From Acidobacteriota bacterium (lineage in GTDB: Bacteria; Acidobacteriota; Terriglobia; Terriglobales; SCQP01), in the NCBI GenBank assembly GCA_004299485.1, contig SCQP01000015.1:1-46002 (forward strand): a stretch of DNA of 46,002 bases, read 5' to 3'. Position numbers and translations under genes: made by a program. Below are positions 8,390 through 16,004 of the stretch, piece after piece. Position 1 is the first letter of the stretch. Each line of letters opens with the position of its first letter. The notes under the pieces were generated by a model, which saw only the letters and a list, made by a program, of their open reading frames with translations, ran no database searches and was not told the DNA's origin.

Positions 8390-8846
8390 GCACTTGCATC
8401 CGCGCGGCGGCGTGCGCATGGTCACCGTTACCGGCAAGCCCGCGACGGCACGGGTCGCCGGCGCGAGCGCGCGCGTGCACCTGCCGCCCGCCATGCTGCG
8501 CACCCTGCGGCGCGGCGCCGGCGCCAAAGGCGAGGTGCTCGAAATCGCGCGCATCGCCGGTATCCAGGCGGCGAAACGCACGGGGGAACTGATTCCTCTC
8601 TGCCATCCGCTGCCCCTGACCGGCATCGAGATGGACGCCCGCTATATACGGGACGGGATCGAATTGCGCAGCACCGTCGCCACCACGGCCCCGACCGGCG
8701 TCGAGATGGAAGCGCTGACCGCGGTCAGCGTGGCCGCGCTCACCGTCTACGACATGGCCAAGGCGCTCGGCCACGAGATCACCTTCGACGTCCGCCTCGA
8801 GCACAAATCCGGCGGCCGCTCCGGAAGCTGGAAGCGGGGAGCCTAG
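8364..8846 (+). CDS. moaC: Cyclic pyranopterin monophosphate synthase MoaC
   Basis: 160-residue MoaC, acting after MoaA to make cyclic pyranopterin monophosphate. Family landmarks: an N-terminal LSHLHPRGGVRMVTVTGKP, then GIQAAKRTGELIPLCHPLPLTG, and TGVEMEALTAVSVAALTVYDMAKA, which contains the active-site region. The GTG at 8364 is the only usable start: an in-frame TGA sits at 8346-8348, and the conserved domain begins within nine residues. There is no room for a ribosome-binding site if transcription starts near 8360, so it may be leaderless. Confidence 0.92.
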   Translation: MPLPKPQLSHLHPRGGVRMVTVTGKPATARVAGASARVHLPPAMLRTLRRGAGAKGEVLEIARIAGIQAAKRTGELIPLCHPLPLTGIEMDARYIRDGIELRSTVATTAPTGVEMEALTAVSVAALTVYDMAKALGHEITFDVRLEHKSGGRSGSWKRGA

Positions 8847-8849
8847 CCG

Positions 8850-9455
8850 GTGCCCCGTCCACCCAGGTTCCATTTTCCCTCTCCCTCGCCCAATCCCTCG
8901 CCCGGCGCGGCCGAGGGGGAGCCGACCAGCGGGAGGCGTCGGGGCGAAGCCCCGGCTACAGGCGGCGCGAGCCGCCGCCGACGCGCAATCGTAATTACCG
9001 TCAGCGATCGCAGCGCCCGCGGGGAGCGCGCCGACGCCAGTGGCCCGCGCGTGGCCGCGCTGCTCACCGCACACGGCTTTGAAGTCGTAGCCACGGTCAT
9101 CGTGCCCGACAACCGGCGGCAGATCGTGGCTGCGCTGCGGGCGGCGGCGCGTGCCGCCGCGCTGGTGGTCACCACCGGCGGTACTGGCTGCGCGCCCCGC
9201 GACATCACGCCCGAGGCCACTGCGCAGGTCATCGAGCGCGCCGCGCCCGGCCTGGCCGAGGCCATGCGCGCCGCCGGTGCGCACAAACAGCCGCGCGCGT
9301 GGCTGAGCCGCGGCATCGCCGGCCTCTACGGCCGTAGCCTCATTCTGAATTTGCCCGGCAGCCCGGCTGGTGCGGCCGAAAGCCTCGAGGCCATCATCGA
9401 GATCCTGCCGCATGCAATTGACAACGCCGCTGCTGCCGATCACAAGGAGGCCTAG
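8850..9455 (+). CDS. mog: Molybdopterin adenylyltransferase (Mog/MoaB family) with repeat-derived N-terminal extension
   Basis: 201-residue MogA/MoaB-like protein that adenylylates molybdopterin before metal insertion. The catalytic domain starts near residue 45 (AIVITVSDRSARGE) and includes VVTTGGTGCAPRDITPEAT and LILNLPGSPAGA. The GTG at 8850 follows moaC by 3 nt. Between this GTG and the catalytic domain there is no other ATG, GTG or TTG in frame, so the Pro/Ser/Gly/Arg-rich extension of about 44 residues must be translated unless an unusual start such as ATC or ATT is used. The extension is encoded by hairpin-forming sequence related to the dispersed repeat family. Confidence 0.88.
   Translation: MPRPPRFHFPSPSPNPSPGAAEGEPTSGRRRGEAPATGGASRRRRAIVITVSDRSARGERADASGPRVAALLTAHGFEVVATVIVPDNRRQIVAALRAAARAAALVVTTGGTGCAPRDITPEATAQVIERAAPGLAEAMRAAGAHKQPRAWLSRGIAGLYGRSLILNLPGSPAGAAESLEAIIEILPHAIDNAAAADHKEA
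8882..8977 (+). repeat. Hairpin-rich repeat-like segment in mog (possible relative of the dispersed element)
   Basis: An imperfect CTCCCTCG/CGAGGGGGAG arm pair (8882-8889 and 8911-8920), then AGCGGGAGGCG, then hairpin CGGGGC-GAA-GCCCCG near 8940-8954, then GGCGGC-GCGA-GCCGCC near 8961-8976. The order of arm pair, AGCGGGNGGCG core and tight hairpin with a 3-nt loop matches copies A-C, but the arm sequences differ. Confidence 0.5.
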
Positions 9456-9458
9456 GCG

Positions 9459-10190
9459 ATGCGGGTGAAGGTGCTGCTGTTTGCCGCGCTCGCCGAACAA
9501 TATGGCGCGCGCCAGCTCGCGCTCGACCTGCCTTCCGGCGCCGCTGCGGGTGCGGTGTGGGAAATGCTGCGGCGCGATCATCCGCAATGGGGCGAAATCG
9601 GCCACGCGGTTCTGCTCGCGGTCAACGGCGAGTTTCAGCCCGCGACGGCGCCGCTCACCGCCGGCGACACCGTGGCGCTGCTGCCGCCCATGTCGGGAGG
9701 ATCGTCGGGAGGAAGCGGCACCAGCCACACCGCCCTCGTGCGCGGTCCCTTGCCGCCGCCGCCCGCCTGGGTCGATGCGGGCATCGGCGCCACGGTGCGC
9801 TTCGACGGCATCGCGCGCGATCACACGCCCGCCGCGCCCGGCAAACAGGTGCTCCGGCTCGAATACGAAGCCTATGAGGAGATGGCGGCTGCACGTCTGG
9901 CCGCGATTGCCGACGAGGCCACCGAGCGCTGGGGCCTGCGCGGCCTCGAGATGGTCCATCGCCTCGGCAGCGTGCCCGTGGGCGAAGCCAGCGTGCGCGT
10001 GATCACCGCCGCGGCTCATCGCGCTGCCGCCTTTGACGCCTGCCGCTTCGCTATCGACACCCTCAAACGCTCAGTTCCGATCTGGAAGAAAGAATTCTTT
10101 GCCGACGGCAGTCACTGGGCGGACGGTGACTTCCCCGCCGGCCCCGCGGGCCCGGTGGACAACGCCTCGCGCGGCGCCCACAAGGGGTAG
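9459..10190 (+). CDS. moaD-moaE: Fused MoaD-MoaE molybdopterin synthase
   Basis: 243-residue fusion of the two molybdopterin synthase subunits. Residues 1-81 form a ubiquitin-like MoaD ending in the functional di-glycine (PPMSGG, G80-G81). A flexible SSGGSGTSHT linker leads to MoaE at about residues 95-225 (GATVRFDGIARDH, LEYEAYEEMA, VHRLGSVPVGEASV, PIWKKEFFADGSHW). MoaD must carry a free C-terminal glycine thiocarboxylate, so the fusion should need cleavage after G81, as reported for mycobacterial MoaX. AAGGAGG lies about 6 nt upstream of the ATG. Its last 79 nt overlap, tail to tail, the HPP-family gene. No moeB/thiF-type activator is present in the window. Confidence 0.92.
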   Translation: MRVKVLLFAALAEQYGARQLALDLPSGAAAGAVWEMLRRDHPQWGEIGHAVLLAVNGEFQPATAPLTAGDTVALLPPMSGGSSGGSGTSHTALVRGPLPPPPAWVDAGIGATVRFDGIARDHTPAAPGKQVLRLEYEAYEEMAAARLAAIADEATERWGLRGLEMVHRLGSVPVGEASVRVITAAAHRAAAFDACRFAIDTLKRSVPIWKKEFFADGSHWADGDFPAGPAGPVDNASRGAHKG

Positions 10191-10798
10191 TCCAGCCCCG
10201 CGAGGCGATTGATCACAATCGCTTGCAGCGTCAGCGCGGCCACCGCCAGCTCAATCACGAGAAGATAAAATGGCCGTGTCACGATGCCCAGCGACACGAT
10301 GAGCGTGGTGGCGCCCGCGGGCGGATGCGCCGCCTTGAGCAGAATCATCAGCGCGCCCGTCAGCGCCAGCGAGAGCGAAGCCGCCAGCAAACGGTGAAAG
10401 CCCATCACCTGCGTCGCCGGCGGCGCATGCGTGAGGCCAAACACGACCAGAGTGAAATAGCCGCAGGCGATGCCGATGGCATGGCCGTAGATGGTGTTGC
10501 GGGGCGAAGCGGTCGGGGAGTCCGGCGTGAAGAAGAACAGAAACGCGGTGGGACCGAGTGACGGAAAAATATCGGGCGTATGCATCAGCATGCCCACCAA
10601 CGCCATGATCCCCAGGCTGAGGAAACCGTTGATGAACACGAACGCGGCCCAGATGGGTCGCGCTGGAAAACGGCCTAACAGCGACGTCAGCCGCAGCCGG
10701 CGCAACAGAACCGGCACCACCGCCGGCTCCAGCAGCCGCAGCCGCCCGGCATCAGAGGCGCGGCGCTTAGCCGCCAAGCAATTCCTGCTCCAGGGCAA
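10112..10798 (-). CDS. HPP-family integral membrane protein, last gene of the nar cluster
   Basis: Up to 228 residues with about five membrane helices. It is assigned to the HPP family from the diagnostic AAHPPAGATTLIVSLG segment and the FPSLGPTAFLFFFTPDSPTASPRN loop. HPP proteins of cyanobacteria and chloroplasts have been described as nitrite transporters. This is the final gene of a nitrate-reductase cluster with no narK-type carrier in view, so nitrite or nitrate movement is a reasonable but unproven role. The ATG at 10798 overlaps the hemerythrin gene by 32 nt. In-frame GTG codons at 10720 and 10717 are also possible and would start nearer the first conserved segment. The 3' end overlaps moaD-moaE by 79 nt. 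Confidence 0.8.
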   Translation of the reverse strand: MPWSRNCLAAKRRASDAGRLRLLEPAVVPVLLRRLRLTSLLGRFPARPIWAAFVFINGFLSLGIMALVGMLMHTPDIFPSLGPTAFLFFFTPDSPTASPRNTIYGHAIGIACGYFTLVVFGLTHAPPATQVMGFHRLLAASLSLALTGALMILLKAAHPPAGATTLIVSLGIVTRPFYLLVIELAVAALTLQAIVINRLAGLDYPLWAPREALSTGPAGPAGKSPSAQ

Positions 10799-11282
10799 TG
10801 GCGCGGGGAAACAGCGCGGTGTCTTCCAGTTCGATGTGAACTTTCATGTCCTCGTCGAAGGCCTTGAGGGCGTCGTAGAGCGCGCGCACCTCTTCCGCCG
10901 CCTCTGCCGGGGCAACAAATCCGCCGGTTTCGTCGCGCATCTGCGCCAAAAGCTTTTCCGCCTCGCCATGCTCCATCACCATCATGCGGATGGGATTGCC
11001 AACGCTGCCGAAGGCGGGCTGCGGCGGCGGCGTATGCTCGCGCTGCGCCACCGCGAACTTGGCGATCAGCGGGAACAGCATCATCTCTTCTTTGGCCAGA
11101 TGCTGTGACAACGCCTGGCACAGCGTCGCAAAGCCAGAGGTCAGTTTCGCTCCGCCGCCGCTCCCGGCGGTGACGAACATGGCCTGCATCCGGACCATTT
11201 CCTTGCGGCAATAGGCATGGTGGGTGCTGACGATGTGGGTCATCAGCTCTGGCAGCGGTGCATTTTTCCAATCGGTTGTCAT
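10767..11282 (-). CDS. Hemerythrin-domain protein, RIC-like but lacking the ScdA N-domain
   Basis: 171-residue four-helix di-iron protein. Ligand motifs expected of a hemerythrin/RIC domain are visible: HIVSTHHAYCRKE, HLAKEEMMLFP, VMEHGEAEKLLAQM and HIELEDTALFPRA. It resembles the C-terminal half of RIC/YtfE proteins but has no DYCC-type N-terminal domain, unlike the second di-iron protein of this island at 23701-24441. The start overlaps the cytochrome b stop (ATGA), so it is made with the nar/bc genes. Likely roles are binding or removing NO, or repairing Fe-S centres damaged during nitrate respiration. The exact reaction is not established by sequence. Confidence 0.83.
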   Translation of the reverse strand: MTTDWKNAPLPELMTHIVSTHHAYCRKEMVRMQAMFVTAGSGGGAKLTSGFATLCQALSQHLAKEEMMLFPLIAKFAVAQREHTPPPQPAFGSVGNPIRMMVMEHGEAEKLLAQMRDETGGFVAPAEAAEEVRALYDALKAFDEDMKVHIELEDTALFPRAIALEQELLGG

Positions 11283-12760
11283 GGTTGATTCCCCGCGGCA
11301 GCAGTAGCAGGCGCCCTCGCCGAGGGTGGCAGTTTGTGGCGCGAAAGCAGGAAAGCCAGTACGCTCTGCAAATCCTGTTGCGAGATATTGCCGTTGTAGG
11401 ACGGCATGTTGGTGGCCCCGCTGAAGATGCGGGTGGTGATCTGCTCGGCAGTCAGCCGGTCGCCGACGTCGCTCAGGTTCGGTCCGCGCACGCCGCCGTA
11501 GCCGTCGATGGTGTGGCAGAACTCGCAGCCCTTGTCGTAAAACACTTTGGCGCCCGCCGCTTCCGGCCCGGTGGCCGTGCCCACCACCGACACCGGCAGC
11601 GGCTTGGCATTAAAGCGCGGCGACCAGGGAGCGATGGCGCCGAGGTGGCTGAAGTAGGCGATGGTAATGACAATGCCGGCGACGATGACAATGGACCAGG
11701 GCCGGTGAATGAGGCTGCGCTCGCCCCGGCTGCCGGCAAAGGGCAGCGCAAACAACAGCCCGAAGAAGATCAGCGGCGCCAGTATGATGACGTAGTTTTC
11801 CGTCCAGCGCGGAATCACCGACAGCAGCGCGTAGTACCAGAGCAAGTACCAATCTGGCCGGGGCGAAGCGCCCATCAGCGTTGGGTCGGGCGCCTGGCCG
11901 ATTTTTTCCGGACCCAGCGTCATTGCCAGCCCAAAAATGATGGCGATGACGATGAAGCCAAAGACGGCGTCGCGCCAGGCGGCGTCGGGGAAGAAGGGCT
12001 CGCCGTCGCGCGCCAGTAACCCCTTGTACCAGACGCGGTAGGTGCGCGGGTCCACCGGCCGGCCAGTCTTGGGCGGCTCGGAAATGCCGTTGTGGACCAC
12101 CAGGTACAGGTGCAGCCCCAGAACCAAAAAGATCAGTACCGGGATGAAAAATACATGTAACGCGAAGAAGCGGCTGAGCGTGGCTCCGCCCGCGGTGTCG
12201 CCGCCCAGCACCAGGTGCCCGAACCAGTTGCCGATGAACGGTGACCGGCCCGCCTGCTCGGCCCCCACCACCGCCGACCAGAAGCCGTTCTGGTCCCAGC
12301 GCAGCAGTTGGCCGGTGAAGGCCATGCCCAGCACCAGGATCAGCAGCACCACCCCCGAGAGCCAGTTCATCTGGCGCGGGTACTTGTACGACGCCATCAG
12401 ATACACGCGGATGGCGTGAATCCCGATCAGCACCACCATCGCCGAGGCGCCCCAGTAATGAATGCCGCGTACGATGTGACCGAACGTCGAGCTGGAAATG
12501 AACAGCAGCGTCTGATAGGCCTGGCCGCTCGAGGCCACGTAAGAACTGGAGAGCGCGATGCCGGTGACGATCTGCACCAGGAAGACGAACAGCGTCGCGC
12601 TGCCCAGCACATACAGCCAGGCGGATTTTTTGGCGCGCGGCACGCGGTGGAACAGCAGCGGGTGCAGCATCGCCGAGGTGCCGGTGAGATCGTCGAACCA
12701 CAGCCAGGCGCGTTTCCAGGCGGGAGGTCGATCGCTCGGTTTGTCGGTCAGCGGGCTCAT
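11279..12760 (-). CDS. Cytochrome b of a Rieske/cytochrome b complex with fused C-terminal cytochrome c domain
   Basis: 493-residue membrane protein. The N-terminal cytochrome b6-like part has four helices whose paired histidines bind two hemes b (HYWGASAMVVLIGIHAIRVY; LHVFFIPVLIFLVLGLHLYLV). The Qo-site motif appears as PDWY (usual PEWY) in SPRPDWYLLWYYALL, followed by subunit-IV-like helices. Residues about 395-475 add a cytochrome c domain with one heme site, CEFCH (412-416), and a distal Met in NMPSY. The fusion would carry electrons from the Rieske protein out of the complex. The ATG at 12760 is chosen because upstream in-frame sequence is Arg-rich and lies inside the Rieske gene; the gap after the Rieske stop is 8 nt. 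Confidence 0.9.
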   Translation of the reverse strand: MSPLTDKPSDRPPAWKRAWLWFDDLTGTSAMLHPLLFHRVPRAKKSAWLYVLGSATLFVFLVQIVTGIALSSSYVASSGQAYQTLLFISSSTFGHIVRGIHYWGASAMVVLIGIHAIRVYLMASYKYPRQMNWLSGVVLLILVLGMAFTGQLLRWDQNGFWSAVVGAEQAGRSPFIGNWFGHLVLGGDTAGGATLSRFFALHVFFIPVLIFLVLGLHLYLVVHNGISEPPKTGRPVDPRTYRVWYKGLLARDGEPFFPDAAWRDAVFGFIVIAIIFGLAMTLGPEKIGQAPDPTLMGASPRPDWYLLWYYALLSVIPRWTENYVIILAPLIFFGLLFALPFAGSRGERSLIHRPWSIVIVAGIVITIAYFSHLGAIAPWSPRFNAKPLPVSVVGTATGPEAAGAKVFYDKGCEFCHTIDGYGGVRGPNLSDVGDRLTAEQITTRIFSGATNMPSYNGNISQQDLQSVLAFLLSRHKLPPSARAPATAAAGNQP

Positions 12761-12768
12761 GGGTTCGG

Positions 12769-13311
12769 CTAGGTGATCGGCAACGGACTGGTTAAAATTT
12801 GCACGCGGCCGTCGGCGACGCGCACGGGATAGCGGCTGAGGGGGCGTGGCGGCGGACCGGAGGCGACGGTGCCGTTGGCGTAGAACACGCCGCCGTGGCA
12901 GGGGCACATGAACAGGTTGGCGTCGGGCAGCCAGCGGATGGGACAGCCGAGGTGCGTGCAGTCCACCGAGAAGGCGATGAACTCGTTCTCTGTTTCGTGG
13001 CGCAGCCAGGCGGCGGTGTTCGCGGTTACGCCCGACCAGGGCAGCGGCGAGGGGTCCTCAAATTTGACCAGGATCGTGCTGCCCTGCGGAAACTGCTCCA
13101 CCCCGCCGACATCGCGCCAGAGCTTGGTGGGCTTGCGCAGGCCCAGTAAAAAGGCCACGCTGGGCACGCCAATCAGCGCCGCGCCCAGCGCCCCCAGCCC
13201 CAGCGACAGCCGCGTCAGAAACTTGCGGCGTGAGGGGCTCAGGCACCCTTCGCAGGGCGCGTCGGGATCGGGCGCCGGCGCCGACGGCTGCGGATTGTCC
13301 AGATCACTCAT
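12769..13311 (-). CDS. Rieske [2Fe-2S] protein
   Basis: 180-residue Rieske subunit of a quinol-cytochrome c oxidoreductase. A twin-arginine signal/anchor (SRRKFLTRLSLGLGALGAAL, about residues 28-50) is followed by the cluster domain: CTHLGC (C118, H120, C123) and CPCHGG (C136, C138, H139), which supply the four ligands and the stabilising disulfide. CEGC near residue 20 in the cytoplasmic tail is unexplained. The start overlaps the narI end by 8 nt, coupling it to the nitrate reductase genes. Confidence 0.93.
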   Translation of the reverse strand: MSDLDNPQPSAPAPDPDAPCEGCLSPSRRKFLTRLSLGLGALGAALIGVPSVAFLLGLRKPTKLWRDVGGVEQFPQGSTILVKFEDPSPLPWSGVTANTAAWLRHETENEFIAFSVDCTHLGCPIRWLPDANLFMCPCHGGVFYANGTVASGPPPRPLSRYPVRVADGRVQILTSPLPIT

Positions 13312-14002
13312 TCTTGCCTCGCGAAAGTTGCTGTTTAGGACCTCGGTACCAAATTACCCGCTGATACGGGCGCCAGAGGTAATGCACCGGCATCTTGATG
13401 AGGTGTACCAGACGGCTGAAGGGAAACAGCAGAACCAGGATGAAGCCCAGCACGAAATGAATCTGGATGAACGCCGGCAAACTGGCGACGGTGGCGGTTT
13501 CCGGATGCAGCCGCGCCAGCGACCAGAACCAGGGCACCGCCGTATGCACGTACCACAGCCCGCCCCAGCGGTTGAACAGCGCCACGCCGATGCCGGTCAG
13601 CACCTGGACCAGTAACAGCGCCAGAATTAGGCCGTCCATGCGCGAGGTCACATAGCGCGCCAGCTTGGCATAGCCGGTGCGGCGGATGATAAGGATGACG
13701 ATGCCCACCAGCGCCATAAACGACAGCGCAATACCGGTGCACTCGATGATCATCCGCCGGATGGGCGCGCCCAGCAGCGCCGTGGTCACGCCCGGGAAAA
13801 TCGCCGCCAGCAGATGCACCAGCAAAATGATACCGATACCGTAATGCCAGGGCACCGAGCCCCAGTACAGCTTCCGGTTCTCCAGCAGTTGCGATGACAG
13901 GCTCGAGTAGGAGTACGGCTGCTTGTAAAACCGGTAGGCGCCCACGCCAAACGCCAGCGCCAGCGCCACGTAAGGCAGCGCGACGTAGAAAAACTCGTTC
14001 AT
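13304..14002 (-). CDS. narI: Respiratory nitrate reductase gamma subunit NarI
   Basis: 232-residue di-heme cytochrome b that oxidises quinol and passes electrons to NarH. It has five membrane helices. Candidate heme ligands are paired histidines in PWHYGIGIILLVHLL and in IQIHFVLGF...SRLVHLIKMPVHYLWRP. The ATG at 14002 overlaps the narJ stop (ATGA) and begins directly at the first helix (NEFFYVALPYV); an upstream in-frame ATG lies deep inside narJ. It is slightly longer than the Escherichia coli protein. Confidence 0.92.
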   Translation of the reverse strand: MNEFFYVALPYVALALAFGVGAYRFYKQPYSYSSLSSQLLENRKLYWGSVPWHYGIGIILLVHLLAAIFPGVTTALLGAPIRRMIIECTGIALSFMALVGIVILIIRRTGYAKLARYVTSRMDGLILALLLVQVLTGIGVALFNRWGGLWYVHTAVPWFWSLARLHPETATVASLPAFIQIHFVLGFILVLLFPFSRLVHLIKMPVHYLWRPYQRVIWYRGPKQQLSRGKNE

Positions 14003-14520
14003 GCGGCCGCCTCGCCCAGGGGGTGGCTGGCCAGCAGCAGGTAGAGCGCCTGCAGCAGCGGCTGATAGATATGATCGGGCGGCACGCGTTGCGTCAGGGT
14101 GCGCAATCCCGGCAGCACGCAATAAGGCGCCAGATCCTGAATCTCCGCGTCCTCGGGCGAGCGCGCCAGCAGCCGCAGTAGCCAGCAGAGATGATCGGGC
14201 AGTTCCGTGCCCACATCCAGACCGGCTTTCTTCGCCGCCGCCGCCAGTTCAATCAGCAGGGCGCTGTGCTTGCCATGGTCTTCGCCAAACAGTTGATGGC
14301 CGAGGTTGAGGGTGCAATCGGGCTGCAAGTCAAAGGTGGCGGCGTAAATTTCTTCAAGCTGCGTCAGCGGCAGCGCCTGCGCCTGGCGTGCGAATTGCCC
14401 GACCAGGTCGCGCATCACCGGCGAGGCGTCAGGCCAGGCGTCAGGCGAGCATGCCGCTAGTCTGGCCGGGGTGGGATAGTCAAGCAGGTCGGCGAATTGC
14501 TCCAGGTTTTCCATGCTCAC
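13999..14520 (-). CDS. narJ: Nitrate reductase assembly chaperone NarJ
   Basis: 173-residue cytoplasmic helical chaperone of the NarJ/DmsD type, needed to load molybdenum cofactor into NarG before membrane attachment. It shows the family pattern YAATFDLQPDCTLNLGHQLFGEDHGKHSALL at about residues 59-90. It is shorter than the E. coli protein (about 236). It overlaps narH and narI by 4 nt on each side, as in a canonical narGHJI operon. Confidence 0.93.
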   Translation of the reverse strand: MSMENLEQFADLLDYPTPARLAACSPDAWPDASPVMRDLVGQFARQAQALPLTQLEEIYAATFDLQPDCTLNLGHQLFGEDHGKHSALLIELAAAAKKAGLDVGTELPDHLCWLLRLLARSPEDAEIQDLAPYCVLPGLRTLTQRVPPDHIYQPLLQALYLLLASHPLGEAAA

Positions 14521-16004
14521 ATGCCCCGCTTCGCGATCTGCACGAAGCCGGCGCCCTTATGCTCCTGGAAGTCCTGGGGATCGTCCAGCATCGCCACCGC
14601 CTGCTCGCGCATCATCGGCGGAATGACGTAACGCTCGTCGTCGTTGGCGATCGAGGTGAGGTGATAGATGCCGTCCACCTCTTCGCGTGAAACGCCGGCC
14701 TGCTGCCGCGCCACCGCGGCGCGCGTTTCGGTCACGTCGCCCACCGACTCGGCCCGCAGCGTCATGCGCACGGCGATCAGCTTGCGATAGATCTCCGCCA
14801 CCTTCTCCTCGTCGCCGGCGCTGAACAGGCTGGCCAGATACTTCAGCGGCAGCCGCGCCTTTTCGAGCGACGAGAACATGTCGCCGTTCATCTCGAAGCT
14901 GCCGTTGGGCACCGTCGCCAGCACCGGCAGCAGCGGTGGAATGTAGAACAGCATGGGCAGCGTGCGCCATTCGGGGTGATAGGGCAGCGCAATGTTCCAC
15001 TGCTTGATGTACTTGTAGGTCGGCGAGCGCTGCGCCGCATCGATCACAGCATCGGTGACACCGTTCGCCTTGGCGGCGGCGATGATCCCGGGGTCGTGTG
15101 GATCGAGAATCAGCGCCTTGTGCGCCTCCACCAGCTCATGGTCCGGGTGGCTGGCGGCATCGTGAATGCCGTCCGCGTCGTAGAGCACCACCCCCAGGTA
15201 GCGGATGCGGCCCGGGCAGGTGTGGAAGCAGGCCGGGGCAATACCGTCCTCCAGGCGCGGGTAGCAGAGAATGCACTTCTCCGCCTTGCCCGTCTCGTAG
15301 TTGAAATACATCTTCTTGTACGGGCAGCCGCTGATGCACATGCGCCAGCCCTGGCATTTCTCCTGGCTGACCAGCACGATGCCATCCTCGCCGCGCTTGT
15401 AAATGGCGCCCGTCGGGCAGGCGGCCACGCAACTGGGATTCAGGCAGTGATTGCAGATGCGCGGCAGGTAGAAGAACACCAGTTGGCGCAGATGGAAAAA
15501 TTCGTGCTGTTCTTCCGGCGTCAGCTTCTTCAGGTTGGGGTCATTGGCGGCGTAAATATCCGAGCCGCCCAGGTCATCATCCCAATTCGGCCCCGCTTCA
15601 ATGTCCATGTCGCGGCCGGTAAGCATCGAGATGGGCCGCGCCACCGGCTGCTCGGTCGATTGCGGCGCGTCGAACAGGTCGCTGTAGCGATAGGTCCAGG
15701 GCTCGTAGTAATCGTCCAGCTCCGGCAGCCGGGGGTTGTAGGCCAGATTCGCCAGCTCCGTCGGCCGCGCCGCCAGCTTGAGCTGCAGCTTGCCGTTGCG
15801 CACCTCCCAGCCGCCGCGATACAGCTCCTGGTCCTCATAGAGCGTGGGGTAGCCGGTGCCTGGCTTGGTCTCGACGTTGTTCCACCACATGTACTCCGTG
15901 CCCGGCCGGTCGGTCCATAAATTCTTACAGGCCAGACTGCACGTGTGGCACCCGATGCATTTATCCAGGTGAAACACCATCGACATTTGCGCTCTGACAT
16001 TCAT
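14517..16004 (-). CDS. narH: Respiratory nitrate reductase beta subunit NarH
   Basis: 495-residue electron-transfer subunit carrying three [4Fe-4S] and one [3Fe-4S] cluster. The four Cys groups are [11 protein letters not shown] (C16-C26), [36 protein letters not shown] (a Trp replaces one Cys, as in the [3Fe-4S] site of E. coli NarH), and [28 protein letters not shown]. It starts inside the narG stop overlap (4 nt) and overlaps narJ by 4 nt. It lies on the cytoplasmic side with NarG. Confidence 0.96.
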   Translation of the reverse strand: MNVRAQMSMVFHLDKCIGCHTCSLACKNLWTDRPGTEYMWWNNVETKPGTGYPTLYEDQELYRGGWEVRNGKLQLKLAARPTELANLAYNPRLPELDDYYEPWTYRYSDLFDAPQSTEQPVARPISMLTGRDMDIEAGPNWDDDLGGSDIYAANDPNLKKLTPEEQHEFFHLRQLVFFYLPRICNHCLNPSCVAACPTGAIYKRGEDGIVLVSQEKCQGWRMCISGCPYKKMYFNYETGKAEKCILCYPRLEDGIAPACFHTCPGRIRYLGVVLYDADGIHDAASHPDHELVEAHKALILDPHDPGIIAAAKANGVTDAVIDAAQRSPTYKYIKQWNIALPYHPEWRTLPMLFYIPPLLPVLATVPNGSFEMNGDMFSSLEKARLPLKYLASLFSAGDEEKVAEIYRKLIAVRMTLRAESVGDVTETRAAVARQQAGVSREEVDGIYHLTSIANDDERYVIPPMMREQAVAMLDDPQDFQEHKGAGFVQIAKRGM

